From NCBI GenBank assembly GCA_964513215.1, contig CAZELU010000005.1:14881-78880 (forward strand): 64,000 bases of DNA, in the 5' to 3' direction. The DNA comes from Casp-actino8 sp964513215. GTDB taxonomy: Bacteria > Actinomycetota > Acidimicrobiia > Acidimicrobiales > Ilumatobacteraceae. Under the pieces are notes generated by a model. That model ran no database searches and was not told where the DNA came from. It saw only the letters and a program-made list of their open reading frames with translations. Positions 51,233 through 60,529 of the stretch are shown piece by piece. Each line of letters starts with the position of its first letter. Position 1 is the stretch's first letter. Made by a program: the position numbers and the translations under genes.

Positions 51233-51676
51233 ATGTTCACTCGTCGCTCTCTCGCTGCGTGTGCCCTCGTCGCGTCGTCAACGTTCGCCAGCGCATGCGG
51301 CGCCACCACGTTCGACGATTCGCGCATCTCACCATCCACCACCGTCGCCGCGGTGGTGACGATTCCGCAGGGTTCCGCATCCGAGCTGCTTCCCCGACTC
51401 GCCGACGAGATGGCGATTCTGTCGTCGCGCATCGGTCCGCGTCCCGACAACGTGGCCAAACCCGACGGAACCAAGATCGATCAACTCACGGTGATCGAAG
51501 CGATCTGGACCGCGGCGGTCAACGAAGTGGAAGCCAACGATCCGGAGGCCGCCGAGACACTCGCCCGTATGGTCGCTCAAGCCCGCACAGCGGTCGAGCG
51601 CAATCGTCCGGCCGATGCCGACAAAGCGGCCAAGTTCGCCCGCATCGTGATCGACGATTATCTCGCCGACTTCTGA
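51233..51676 (+). CDS. small putative lipoprotein
   Basis: The 147-residue protein has a signal peptide (RRSLAACALVASSTFASAC), a lipobox FASAC and a largely helical C-terminal part with charged, coiled-coil-like residues (AAETLARMVAQARTAVER). I know no family. It is in an operon with the DtxR regulator, 6 bases downstream, so a metal-related role is possible but is not shown. Confidence 0.7.
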   Translation: MFTRRSLAACALVASSTFASACGATTFDDSRISPSTTVAAVVTIPQGSASELLPRLADEMAILSSRIGPRPDNVAKPDGTKIDQLTVIEAIWTAAVNEVEANDPEAAETLARMVAQARTAVERNRPADADKAAKFARIVIDDYLADF

Positions 51677-51691
51677 CTTCTACGCCGAGTA

Positions 51692-53857
51692 CTACTCGAG
51701 GCGCAGCGGCGCGGGTAGCGGATCGGCGTGGACGATCGCCAGCCGTTGCGTCGACCGTGTGAGCGCCACGTAGAGCGAGCGCATCCCTTCGCGTTCGTCC
51801 GCCACGATGTGACCGGGTTCGACCACCACCACACCGTCGAGTTCGAGACCCTTCACCAGACTCACCGGCACCACCGTGACCCCGGTGTCGAGGCCGGTTC
51901 GCGAGGCTCGACCGTGCTCGATACGAGCCGCGGACAATGCGAGCGACACGTTCTCGGCCAGGCCATTGGGAGTTACCACGGCCACGTTGCCGCCACCGAC
52001 CGACTCGACCATGCGCGTCGTGGTGGCGACCACCGCGTCGAGGAGTTCGTGTTGCGACACCGCCACGAACGCTGGCGGCTCGGGGCCGAGTCGCACGGCC
52101 GTGGGTGCACGCAGACCGGGAGTGGCAGCTTCCATCACGCGATTCGCCAACTCCATGATCTGACCCGGGATGCGGTAGCCGACCGAGAGGCCAATCACCC
52201 GATTCACGTCGTCGCGTCCACGACGAGGTGCTGACAGGTGCTGAAGCACGTCGTCCCACGACTCGGGTGCGTGTGGACCGGTGGCCTGGGCAATGTCGCC
52301 CACGATGGTCATCGAACCCGACAACGAGCGACGGGCGACCATGAGCAACTGCATCGGGGTGAGGTCTTGAACCTCGTCGACGACGATGTGTCCGTAGGTG
52401 CGAATCTCGTCGGCTTCGTCGATCTTGCCGTTCTTGCCCGGCTTCGGTCCGAGAGCGACGAAGGCTTCGTCGAGTAACGCGACATCGGCTTCGGTCCAGC
52501 GAACGTCGTTGACATCAGCCGAACGAGGGCGATGAAGCGAGTCGATTTCTTCCTCGGAGAGATACTTCTGACCAGCCGACTTGAGCAACGCCTTCGAACC
52601 GAAGAGGTCGTGCAGCAACTGGGCCGGTGTGAGCAAAGGCCACATGCGCTCGAAGGCCGCGCGCATCTCGTCGGTGCCACGCAAGGCGTCGCGCATCTCG
52701 GCGGCCGACACGTTGCCTTCACGCCACGACGATGCCACCGAGGCCCAGACCTCGTTCTCGACCCACTTGCGGCCGGAGTTGTGACGGCGAAAACGACGGC
52801 GAGCCGCCTTGATGATGCGCTCGGACTCTGAGGCCCGCAGACGCACGTAACCGGTCCGGAACGGAAGCACGATGTCGTCACGCAACGCGCGCTCCCGGTC
52901 GAGCACGGCTTTGTCGATCACATCGACCATGCGCACATCACCCTTGGTGCGCGCACCGAGGGCCGAATCACGAAACGCATCGACGTCGGCCGGTGAGGCC
53001 ACCAACACGTCGGGTACGAGATCGGCCAGAACCACTTGTTCGATACCCGCCTCACCGAGCGACGGCAAAACGCGTTCGATGTAGCGCAGGAACACACGGT
53101 TCGGTCCGATGACGAGAACACCTTGGTCTTCGAGTGGAAAGCGATTGGTGTACAGCAGGTACGCGGCGCGGTGAAGTGCCACCACGGTCTTGCCCGTGCC
53201 GGGCCCACCTTGCACCACCAGCACCCCGGCTTGCGGTGAACGGATGATCTCGTCCTGCTCGGCCTGAATGGTGGCCACGATGTCGCCGAGTTGACCCGTG
53301 CGGCCGCGCTCGATCGACGCCATGAGTGTGGAGTACCCGCGCAGACCGCTGGAGTGGATGACCGCACCATCGGCGAGTCCGTCGTCGTGCCCGATGCCGA
53401 GATGACCTTCTCCGAACAGTTCGTCTTCGATACCGAGCAACTTCGGCCCTTCGACCACGAAGTGGCGACGCCGAGCCAGGCCCATGGGCTGGCGACCGGT
53501 GGCTCGGTAGAACGGCTCGGCCACCGGGGCGCGCCAGTCCACCACGACCGGGTCGCGGTTTTCGTCGGCCACGGCCAGGCGGCCGATGTGGAAGCTCTCG
53601 GTGCCCGGCACGTCGTCGCTCACTCGATCGATGCGGCCGAACACCAAGGCGGCGTCTCCGAGTTCGAGTTCGGTGAGGCGACGCACCAACTGCTCGTCGA
53701 TCGCGTTGCGCTCGAAGCGGTTCTGGAACGTGCCCCCGGTGCCGGCTTCGGTGAGACCCCGGACCTTCCAGGCGTCCTGACGACTCCGCTCGAGGCAGTC
53801 GTAGGCCCGGTCGATGTGCGCCTGTTCGAGGTCGAAATCGGGGTGCTGAGCGGTCAT
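51692..53857 (-). CDS. helD: HelD-like RNA-polymerase-associated ATPase (UvrD superfamily)
   Basis: The 721-residue protein is a superfamily 1 ATPase of the HelD kind. The N-terminal part (residues 1-210) is coiled and charged, Walker A GGPGTGKT lies near residue 220, VVDEVQDLTPMQLL is the DEAD-like motif II, and LYVALTRSTQRLAIVH is motif VI. HelD binds stalled RNA polymerase and recycles it, and in mycobacteria it can protect against rifampicin. The gene is long enough for the actinobacterial class. It is not next to rpoB or sigma genes, apart from the ECF protein 7 kb away. The ATG is clear. Confidence 0.87.
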   Translation of the reverse strand: MTAQHPDFDLEQAHIDRAYDCLERSRQDAWKVRGLTEAGTGGTFQNRFERNAIDEQLVRRLTELELGDAALVFGRIDRVSDDVPGTESFHIGRLAVADENRDPVVVDWRAPVAEPFYRATGRQPMGLARRRHFVVEGPKLLGIEDELFGEGHLGIGHDDGLADGAVIHSSGLRGYSTLMASIERGRTGQLGDIVATIQAEQDEIIRSPQAGVLVVQGGPGTGKTVVALHRAAYLLYTNRFPLEDQGVLVIGPNRVFLRYIERVLPSLGEAGIEQVVLADLVPDVLVASPADVDAFRDSALGARTKGDVRMVDVIDKAVLDRERALRDDIVLPFRTGYVRLRASESERIIKAARRRFRRHNSGRKWVENEVWASVASSWREGNVSAAEMRDALRGTDEMRAAFERMWPLLTPAQLLHDLFGSKALLKSAGQKYLSEEEIDSLHRPRSADVNDVRWTEADVALLDEAFVALGPKPGKNGKIDEADEIRTYGHIVVDEVQDLTPMQLLMVARRSLSGSMTIVGDIAQATGPHAPESWDDVLQHLSAPRRGRDDVNRVIGLSVGYRIPGQIMELANRVMEAATPGLRAPTAVRLGPEPPAFVAVSQHELLDAVVATTTRMVESVGGGNVAVVTPNGLAENVSLALSAARIEHGRASRTGLDTGVTVVPVSLVKGLELDGVVVVEPGHIVADEREGMRSLYVALTRSTQRLAIVHADPLPAPLRLE

Positions 53858-53969
53858 ACGGGTTCGTTGGGGGGTTGAGGAACTCTAACGATTCCGCACT
53901 CGGGTGGGTCGTACCGGACGAGGACAGACGTAACAAACACTCGCTGACTAGGGTCGACACCGATTCACC

Positions 53970-54458
53970 ATGGCCGGCGGAACACCAGCAATCGTGGCCC
54001 TCGAAGCCGCCCGAGTCGTCTACTCGGTCCACGAATTCGACAACGAGATCGCCCCCGGTGAACTCGGATACGGCAAAGCTGCCGCCGCCGCTCTGGGCGT
54101 GGAAGAGGCTCGTGTCTTCAAGACGCTGTTGGTCACGTTGCACGGAACGAACACACAACATGCCGTCGGCATCGTGCCCGTATCGATGCAGTTGTCGCTC
54201 AAAGGCATCGCCCATGCGCTGGGCGCCAAGAAGGCCGAGATGCTCGATCGACGAGACGCCGAACGGCTCACGGGTTACGTGGTCGGCGGAATCAGTCCCT
54301 TCGGACAACGTAAAAGGTTGCCGACGGTGATCGACGAGACGTGCGAGTTGGCCGACACGATCTTCGTATCGGGTGGACGACGCGGACTCGACATCGAAGT
54401 CGAGCCGAGTGTTCTGATCGCGTTACTGAACGCGGTGGTTGCGCCGATCGGCGCGTGA
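53970..54458 (+). CDS. YbaK/EbsC-like aminoacyl-tRNA deacylase
   Basis: The 162-residue protein is a YbaK-like editing domain, with VFKTLLV holding the conserved Lys (residues 51-55), QLSLKGIAHALGAKKAEMLD and a C-terminal GGISPFGQRKRLPTVIDET loop. These proteins deacylate mischarged Cys-tRNA(Pro) and related tRNAs. The gene is single. The start at ATG 53970 is likely, though no clear Shine-Dalgarno or -10 was found. The convergent cold-shock gene ends 3 bases after it. Confidence 0.87.
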   Translation: MAGGTPAIVALEAARVVYSVHEFDNEIAPGELGYGKAAAAALGVEEARVFKTLLVTLHGTNTQHAVGIVPVSMQLSLKGIAHALGAKKAEMLDRRDAERLTGYVVGGISPFGQRKRLPTVIDETCELADTIFVSGGRRGLDIEVEPSVLIALLNAVVAPIGA

Positions 54459-54461
54459 GCG

Positions 54462-54665
54462 TCAGTCGACGGCGCGAACGTCGCGGGCTTCGTCGCCCTT
54501 GCGGCCGGGTCCGACTTCGAACTCGACCTTCTGACCCTCTTGCAGGGTCTTGAAGCCCTTCGCCTGGATCTGAGAGAAGTGGACGAACACGTCGGGGCCG
54601 TCCTCGCGGGAGATGAACCCGTAACCCTTCTCTGCATTGAAGAACTTCACTGTGCCGATTGCCAC
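54462..54665 (-). CDS. cold-shock domain protein
   Basis: The 67-residue protein has the complete CSD with RNP1 KGYGFISRE and RNP2 DVFVHFSQI. It binds single-stranded nucleic acid and acts as an RNA chaperone. Start is GTG 54665, which gives the normal AIGTVKFFNAEKG opening; the longer open frame upstream is not conserved. It lies 3 bases from the end of the convergent deacylase gene. The intergenic region on its 5' side, toward the divergent thioesterase, is about 96 bases. Confidence 0.93.
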   Translation of the reverse strand: MAIGTVKFFNAEKGYGFISREDGPDVFVHFSQIQAKGFKTLQEGQKVEFEVGPGRKGDEARDVRAVD

Positions 54666-54749
54666 GGCGGTACTCGTTTCTGTCTGGACCGGGCGACCTG
54701 CCCGTCTCCCCCACCTTATGCGAAGAATTCGCTCAATACTCCGGCAAGG

Positions 54750-54755
54750 TACGGT
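54750..54755 (+). promoter_or_regulatory. -10 box for the thioesterase gene
   Basis: TACGGT ends 6 bases before GTG 54762. Confidence 0.6.
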
Positions 54756-54761
54756 CATCTC

Positions 54762-55211
54762 GTGGCGCCGCGTTCACCTGAGCCGTCTTCGATTCGTGAA
54801 ACCGATCCCGGGAGTTACGTCTTCCACCACGACATCCGTGTTCGCTTCGCCGAGACCGACGCCATGGGCATCGTCCACCACAGCCGCTACCTGCCCTACT
54901 TGGAAGAAGCCCGCGTGGAATACCTGCGGTCGATCGGCCACCCCTACGAGGCCGAGCGTCGCGATGGTGTCGACTACGCGGTGCTCGAAGCCCATGTCGC
55001 CTACCGCCAGCCCCTCCACTTCGACGAGGTGGTGACCGTTCACCTCCGCGTCACCTCGGCCACCCGAGCCTCGTTCACGATCCAGTACCTGCTCACGGTC
55101 GCCGGCACGGTCACGTCCACCGCCACCACGGTGCATGCGTGCGTCAACGACAAGGGTCGTCCGGTTCGCCTACCCGGCTGGCTGAGCGACCTCGTCGCGC
55201 CGTTACGCTGA
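54762..55211 (+). CDS. YbgC/4HBT-type acyl-CoA thioesterase
   Basis: The 149-residue hotdog protein carries the 4-hydroxybenzoyl-CoA thioesterase pattern: IRVRFAETDAMGIVHHSRYLPYLEEARVEYL, where the Asp in ETDAMG is the catalytic residue. It hydrolyses short- or medium-chain acyl-CoA thioesters. GTG 54762 is set by the TACGGT box, and the longer open frame upstream reads through the cold-shock promoter. The cbs gene starts 5 bases later and is likely co-transcribed, although it also has its own -10 box. Confidence 0.88.
   Translation: MAPRSPEPSSIRETDPGSYVFHHDIRVRFAETDAMGIVHHSRYLPYLEEARVEYLRSIGHPYEAERRDGVDYAVLEAHVAYRQPLHFDEVVTVHLRVTSATRASFTIQYLLTVAGTVTSTATTVHACVNDKGRPVRLPGWLSDLVAPLR
55204..55209 (+). 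promoter_or_regulatory. -10 box for cbs
   Basis: TACGCT ends 6 bases before ATG 55216 and overlaps the end of the thioesterase gene. Confidence 0.55.
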
Positions 55212-55215
55212 CCGC

Positions 55216-56646
55216 ATGCCTTGGGGTGACGATTCACTCGACGCTCGTCTGCACGGCACGCACATCGCCGACTCGGTGATCGACCTCATCGGCGCAACCC
55301 CGTTGGTTCGCCTTCGCAAGATTTCCGAGAAGTACGACATCCCGTCGGTGCTGACCATGAAGATGGAGACCACCAACCCTGGCGGCTCGGCCAAAGATCG
55401 CCCGGCTCTCGAGATGATCTTGGCTGCCGAGCGCGACGGCCTCCTGCAACCCGGCGGAACGATCGTCGAACCGACCAGCGGCAACACCGGCGTGGGCCTG
55501 GCGATCGTCGCGGCGCAGCGCGGTTACAACTGCGTGTTCGTCATGACCGACAAGGTGGCTCCCGAGAAGGTGTCGCTCCTGCGCGCGTACGGCGCCGAAG
55601 TGGTGGTGTGTCCGGTTGCGGTTCCACCCGATGATCCGTCGAGCTATTACAAGGTGGCCGAACGACTCACGTACGAACGCAACGCGTTTCGTCCCAATCA
55701 GTACGCCAATCCCAACAACCCTCTCGCCCACGTGAAGACGACCGGCCCCGAGATCTGGGAACAGACCGGAGGTCGTGTCACCCACTTTGTGGCTGGTGCC
55801 GGAACCTGCGGAACCATCACGGGCACGGCGCGTTACCTGAAGCAGCAGAACCCGAACGTGCGAATCGTGGCCGCCGATCCGGACGCCTCGGTGTTCTCGG
55901 GTGGTTCGGGCCGTCCGTATCTCGTGGAAGGTGTGGGCGAAGACTTCTACCCGGCCGCATGGGATCCCGACTTGTACGACGAGGTGATCCCCGTGAGCGA
56001 CGAGGAAGCGTTCCTCATGGCGCGCGAAGTGAGCCGCACCGAAGGAATTCTCATCGGCGGGTCCGGCGGCCTGGCGGTGGCCGCAGCCATCAAGGTGGCC
56101 AAGAACGCCGCCCCGAACGACATCGTCGTGGTGCTCAATCCCGACTCCGGCCGCGGATACCTGTCGCGCGTGTTCGACGACGACTGGATGGCCAACTTCG
56201 GATTCCTGCGCGAATGCGACCAGTGCGTCGGCGCCGTACTCGACACCCGTGGTGACACGCCGTCGCTTCTCTATGTCAATCCGTCGAGCACGGTGCGTCA
56301 CGCTATCGACGTGATGCGCGCCAACGGTGTGAGCCAGTTGCCGGTGTGCAAGAACACGCCGCCTTTCGCAGCAGCCGAAGTGTCGGGATCGGTCGACGAA
56401 CTCGAACTGATGGAAGCCATCTACGCCGATCCGTCCGTCATGAACACCGAAGTCGAAAAGGTGATGGGACCCAAGTTGCCCACCATCGGCGTGGGTCAGA
56501 AGGTGTCGAAGGCCGTCGAGATGCTCGATCGAGCACCGGCTCTGTTGGTGTTGTCGGGCGGTCGCCCGTTGAGCGTCCTCACACGCACCGACTTGTTGCA
56601 GTATTTCGAAGTGGTGGCCAACGAGAACGAGTCGCGTCGTGGGTGA
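55216..56646 (+). CDS. cbs: cystathionine beta-synthase with CBS-domain pair
   Basis: The 476-residue enzyme has the PLP fold with Lys60 (PGGSAKDRPAL) as the Schiff-base lysine and EPTSGNTGVGLAIVAAQRGY next to it, then a regulatory C-terminal part with two CBS domains (about residues 340-470). It condenses serine (or O-acetylserine) with homocysteine to give cystathionine. No haem-binding N-terminal domain is present. It overlaps the gamma-family gene by 8 bases, which completes a transsulfuration pair. Confidence 0.9.
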   Translation: MPWGDDSLDARLHGTHIADSVIDLIGATPLVRLRKISEKYDIPSVLTMKMETTNPGGSAKDRPALEMILAAERDGLLQPGGTIVEPTSGNTGVGLAIVAAQRGYNCVFVMTDKVAPEKVSLLRAYGAEVVVCPVAVPPDDPSSYYKVAERLTYERNAFRPNQYANPNNPLAHVKTTGPEIWEQTGGRVTHFVAGAGTCGTITGTARYLKQQNPNVRIVAADPDASVFSGGSGRPYLVEGVGEDFYPAAWDPDLYDEVIPVSDEEAFLMAREVSRTEGILIGGSGGLAVAAAIKVAKNAAPNDIVVVLNPDSGRGYLSRVFDDDWMANFGFLRECDQCVGAVLDTRGDTPSLLYVNPSSTVRHAIDVMRANGVSQLPVCKNTPPFAAAEVSGSVDELELMEAIYADPSVMNTEVEKVMGPKLPTIGVGQKVSKAVEMLDRAPALLVLSGGRPLSVLTRTDLLQYFEVVANENESRRG

Positions 56647-57802
56647 CCTCGAAGCCCAGAGCGGCTGGGGTTTCGAAACCCGCGCGATTCACGTCGGCCA
56701 GGATCCCGACCCCACCACCGGTGCCGTCGTCACCCCCATCACCCTCAGCACCACCTTCGCCCAGTCGAGTGTGGGTGAGCACAAGGGTTTCGAATACTCG
56801 CGTAGCGGCAATCCCACTCGTTCAGCTCTCGAAGCGTGTGTGGCATCGCTCGAGAACGCCAAGCACGGACTCGCGTTCGCCAGTGGCCTGGCCGCCGAAG
56901 ACAACGTCCTGCGCCTGCTGCCGCCCGGTGGTCGCGTCTTGCTGGGCAACGATGCGTACGGCGGAACGTTCCGCCTCATCGCCAAAGTGTGGTCGCCACT
57001 CGGATTTCCGTGGAGCGCAGTCGACCTCACCGATGTGGCGTCTCTGCGCGCCAATTGGCCGAGCGACACCACGATCGTCTGGCTCGAGACTCCCACCAAT
57101 CCGTTACTCACGTGCATCGACATCGCGGCCGTGGCCGAGGTCGCCCATGCGAACGGTGCGATCGTCGTCGTCGACAACACCTTTGCCACTCCGTATCTGC
57201 AGCAGCCGCTCGACCACGGTGCCGACATCGTGGTCCACTCGGCCACCAAGTACCTGGGCGGCCACAGTGACGTGGTCGGCGGTTTCCTCGCACTCAACGA
57301 CGACTCTCTGGCCGAGCGCCTGCGCTACACGCAGAACGCCGCCGGCGGGGTTCCGGCTCCGTTCGATTGCTACTTGGTGTTGCGTGGCGTGAAGACCCTC
57401 GCCTTGCGCATGGAACGGCACTGCTCGAACGCCCGCGCGGTCGTCGATCTGTTGCTCGGCCACCCCGCGGTCGATCGCGTGCTGTATCCGCAACTACCCG
57501 ACCATCCGGGTCACGCGGCTGCCGCCAAGCAGATGAACGATTTCGGCGGCATGGTCAGTTTCACGTTGAAAGGTGGCGTCGACGCCGCCCTCACCGTGGC
57601 CAAGAGCACGCGAATCTTCACGCTGGCCGAATCGTTGGGAGCCGTCGAGAGCCTCATCGAGCATCCCGGTCGCATGACGCACGCATCGGCGGCCGGATCG
57701 CCGCTTCAGGTCCCCGACTCGCTCGTTCGTCTGAGCGTCGGGGTCGAGTCTGCTCACGACTTGTGCGAAGACCTGCGGACCGCACTAGACCGTCTCTCAT
57801 GA
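56639..57802 (+). CDS. cystathionine gamma-lyase/synthase family enzyme
   Basis: The 387-residue Cys/Met-metabolism PLP enzyme has ETRAIHVGQDPDPTTGAVVTPI at the start and its PLP lysine at Lys204 in SATKYLGGHSD. It either splits cystathionine to cysteine (gamma-lyase) or makes it from O-acyl-homoserine (gamma-synthase). Sequence alone cannot separate the two. Overlap with cbs favours a lyase in reverse transsulfuration: cbs makes cystathionine and this enzyme releases cysteine. The DDN-like gene follows by an ATGA overlap. Confidence 0.88.
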   Translation: MGDLEAQSGWGFETRAIHVGQDPDPTTGAVVTPITLSTTFAQSSVGEHKGFEYSRSGNPTRSALEACVASLENAKHGLAFASGLAAEDNVLRLLPPGGRVLLGNDAYGGTFRLIAKVWSPLGFPWSAVDLTDVASLRANWPSDTTIVWLETPTNPLLTCIDIAAVAEVAHANGAIVVVDNTFATPYLQQPLDHGADIVVHSATKYLGGHSDVVGGFLALNDDSLAERLRYTQNAAGGVPAPFDCYLVLRGVKTLALRMERHCSNARAVVDLLLGHPAVDRVLYPQLPDHPGHAAAAKQMNDFGGMVSFTLKGGVDAALTVAKSTRIFTLAESLGAVESLIEHPGRMTHASAAGSPLQVPDSLVRLSVGVESAHDLCEDLRTALDRLS

Positions 57803-58248
57803 GTTCCGCCGCCCCGTCACCCATTCACGACAGCCCCACTCCGTTCGTTCGCGAACACATCGAGCGTTACGTTGCGACCAACGGCGAGGACGGACACCTG
57901 TGGCGCGGCCTCCCCTGTTTGCTCGTCACCGTGAAGGGCAAGTCGTCGGGCAAATGGACGCGCAGTGCGCTCATCTACGGACGCGACGGTGACGACCTCG
58001 TTCTCATCGCTTCCAAAGGCGGAGCCCCCGACAACCCGGTGTGGCTCGACAACATGCTCGCCAATCCCGACGTGTGGTTGCAGGTGGTCGCCGATCAGTT
58101 CTGGGCCACCGCTCACGTCGTCGACGAACCAACCGAACGCGCACGCTTGTGGTCGATCATGAAGACGATCTTTCCGCAGTACGACGAATACGAAGCCAAA
58201 GCGGCACCACGTGTGATCCCGGTGGTGCGCCTCGTCCGGCGCGCCTGA
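57799..58248 (+). CDS. DDN-like (deazaflavin-dependent) nitroreductase family protein
   Basis: The 149-residue protein matches the F420-binding DDN family: VKGKSSGKWTRSALIYGRDGDDLVLIASKGGAPDNPVWLDNM is its centre and EYEAKAAPRVIPVVRLV its end. Members use reduced F420 to reduce quinones, nitro compounds or other substrates. It begins ATGA, overlapping the gamma-family stop, so it is in the transsulfuration transcript, a pairing without clear sense. It faces the ThDP gene, which ends one base beyond its stop. Confidence 0.87.
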   Translation: MSSAAPSPIHDSPTPFVREHIERYVATNGEDGHLWRGLPCLLVTVKGKSSGKWTRSALIYGRDGDDLVLIASKGGAPDNPVWLDNMLANPDVWLQVVADQFWATAHVVDEPTERARLWSIMKTIFPQYDEYEAKAAPRVIPVVRLVRRA

Positions 58249-59975
58249 TCAGAGAACCGCTTCGATCAAACGCGGGCCACGTTGCTTCATGGCCGACTGA
58301 AACGCGCTCGAGAACTCGGCGATGTCGTGCACTCGCACCGCCGAGACACCCATGCCACCCGCCAACTGCACCCAATCGAGATCGGGGTTCGACAGGTCGA
58401 ACATCGACAGCGCTTTGTTGTCACCCTCGCCCAAGAGATCGCGTGCTCCCGTGCGCGAGAGTTCGATCTGAAGAATTGAGTACGCGCGGTTCGAGAAGAT
58501 GACCGTGGTGACATCGAGGTTCTCGCGGGCCTGCGTCCAGAGTGACTGCACCGTGTACATAGCGCCGCCGTCACCGTGCAGACACACCACCTTGCGATCG
58601 GGACAGGCAACGGCGGCACCGCCAGCGAGCGGTAGACCCTGACCGATCGAGCCGCCGGTGAGCGACAAGTGATCGTGCGGACGGGCCGTCGCGAGCGCCA
58701 ATCCCGGCCCGACGGCATTGGTCGCGGCCTCGTCCGACACGATCGCGTTGTCGGGCAGATACCGCGCGATCACCTGACCGATCGTGAACTGATTGAGGGG
58801 TCCCACTGGTTCGTCGGGCAACGCCAGATCGACCACCACTGGTTTGGCCGAGAAGTCGGCGGCGACCGCTTCGAGAGCAGTCACACCGTTTTCGTGCGCG
58901 TGAGCCAAGTNNNNNNNNNNNNNNNNNNNNNNNNNNNNNNNNNNNNNNNNNNNNNNNNNNNNNNNNNNNNNNNNNNNNNNNNNNNNNNNNNNNNNNNNNN
59001 NNNNNNNNNNTCGGCGGCGACCGCTTCGAGAGCAGTCACACCGTTTTCGTGCGCGTGAGCCAAGTAGGTGATGGCCGCGCCCTCGGGAGTGCACCAGCCC
59101 GGCTTGCCGGGGTACGCGAAGAACGAGACCGGTGGCTTCGAGCCGACGATGATCAGATGCTCGATCGACGACAACGAGTCGACGAGTTGTTCGGCGAAGT
59201 ACGGCAGACGTTCGACCGCCACTCGACCGGCGCCGCGTGCGAGGCGCGGTGCGAACGTGTCGCACAGCAACCGTGCGCCAGTAGCGGCGGCGATCCGGCC
59301 CGCGGCTCGGAGTCCGCGATCGTGCAGTGCGTCTCCCCGCATCAAGATGGCGGCCCGCGGTCCGGCCGACCGAACCGCGGCCACGGCCGCCGCGATTGCT
59401 TCACTCGACACCTCGGCCGGACCCACCGGCACGAGCGCGGGAGCCGGAGAAGCTCCCTCGTTCCAGGCCACGTCGGCCGGAAGGATCAGCGTGGCGATCT
59501 GACCCGGATGCTGTCGGGCGGCTTGCACGGCGCGGGCCGCGTCGGCACCCACGGTGCGGGAACTCACCGCCGAATGGACCCAGGCCGAGACCGGGCGCGC
59601 GAACCCGACCACATCCGATGCCAGAGGCGCGTCGTATTGCGCATGTGTGATGGCGTGATCACCCACCACGTTGACGATCGGTGACGAAGCCCGCCGGGCG
59701 TTGTGCAAATTGGCCAAGCCGTTGGCGAGTCCTGGCCCGAGGTGCAGCAAGGTGACAGGCGGTTTGCCGGCCATTCGGGCGTATCCGTCGGCCATACCGG
59801 TGACGACACCTTCGAACAGACCGAGCACGGCGCGCATTCCTGGTACACGGTCGAGGGCGGCGACGAAGTGCATCTCGGACGTGCCCGGATTGGCGAAACA
59901 CACCTCGACATCCGAAGCGACCAGAGTGCGCAGCAGGGCTTCGGCGCCGTTCACGAAACTCACGGTACTGGGCAT
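58249..59975 (-). CDS. ThDP-dependent acetolactate-synthase-like enzyme, split by a false gap
   Basis: As written, this gene runs over 100 N and a duplicated 55-base piece, so its reading frame is broken. Removing one duplicate and the N (155 bases) joins both halves in frame into one protein of 523 residues. The N-terminal part starts TVSFVNGAEALLRTL and has the glutamate that activates the cofactor in PGTSEMHF; the C-terminal part has the ThDP-binding stretch CLHGDGGAMYTVQSLW with a later SNRAYS. This looks like a ThDP decarboxylase or carboligase of the benzoylformate-decarboxylase/acetolactate-synthase type. No small regulatory subunit is next to it. The substrate is unknown. Confidence 0.85.
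58856..58910. repeat. 55-base direct repeat, left copy
   Basis: These 55 bases are identical to 59011-59065, the sequence just after the N block. They are inside the ThDP gene. This is best explained as the overlap of two contig ends that the scaffolder failed to merge. Confidence 0.9.
58911..59010. other. assembly gap of 100 N, probably artificial
   Basis: Exactly 100 unknown bases lie between two identical 55-base pieces. The reading frame is restored only if the N and one copy are removed together, so no sequence is probably missing. Confidence 0.9.
59011..59065. repeat. 55-base direct repeat, right copy
   Basis: Identical to 58856-58910; see the gap entry. It is an assembly duplicate and not a biological repeat. 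Confidence 0.9.
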
Positions 59976-60051
59976 GTCCCGCAACCGAGTACATCCGTCG
60001 GCTGTCACGCCGACAGGACCGTCCGTACCGTGACGGGTCGGAGGACTTGCG

Positions 60052-60480
60052 ATGACGATCACTGCTCGAAGTGCCATGGCGATCGTGGCGATCACACGGG
60101 ACGAAGCCCGAGTCTGGAACGCCGGCATGGAGAAAGGTGCCGTGCCGCAACGTCTGCACGCGCCGAGCGACATGGGTCAGCACCACCACGTGCGCCAGGC
60201 TCAGCACAACCGCGGTCACGACACCGACCACGACAATCAGCGGTTCTACGAGTCGATCGCCCGAGCGGTCGAGGGCGCCAACGAGATCCTCATCGTCGGA
60301 CATGGCAAGGGCAAGGCCGACCACATCCTGCGATTCACTCAGTTTCTGGAGCGCAAGCATCCCGCCATCGCGGCCAAGGTCGTCGGCGCGATGGACAGCA
60401 ATCTGAACGCGATGACCGAGGCCCAGATCCTGGCCACCGCGCGCGAGTGGTTCGACCACTTCCACACCTGGGGCTTCTGA
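60052..60480 (+). CDS. eRF1-domain-like protein (baeRF type?)
   Basis: The 142-residue protein starts with a short beta-strand (AMAIVAITRDEARVWNAG), continues with a His-rich stretch (MGQHHHVRQAQHNRGHD) and has an alpha/beta C-terminal part with ILIVGHGKGKADHILRFTQFLERKHP. This last segment resembles the eRF1 domain-3 pattern seen in bacterial archaeo-eukaryotic release-factor-like (baeRF) proteins, and I recall similar small proteins of unknown role. GGAGG lies 7 bases before the ATG. A ribosome-associated role is possible; it is not proven by the sequence. Confidence 0.6.
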   Translation: MTITARSAMAIVAITRDEARVWNAGMEKGAVPQRLHAPSDMGQHHHVRQAQHNRGHDTDHDNQRFYESIARAVEGANEILIVGHGKGKADHILRFTQFLERKHPAIAAKVVGAMDSNLNAMTEAQILATAREWFDHFHTWGF

Positions 60481-60515
60481 ACCATCCGATTCCCCGCGAT
60501 TTCCTTGTAGTGGGC

Positions 60516-60521
60516 TAGGTT
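60516..60521 (+). promoter_or_regulatory. -10 box for the TetR gene
   Basis: TAGGTT ends 8 bases before GTG 60530. Confidence 0.6.
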
Positions 60522-60529
60522 TTCCACCA

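Noticed and set aside
58911..59065. A real tandem duplication with unknown insert in the ThDP gene
   Set aside because: Exact 55-base identity at both sides of exactly 100 N and restored frame after collapsing the copy point to an assembly artefact.
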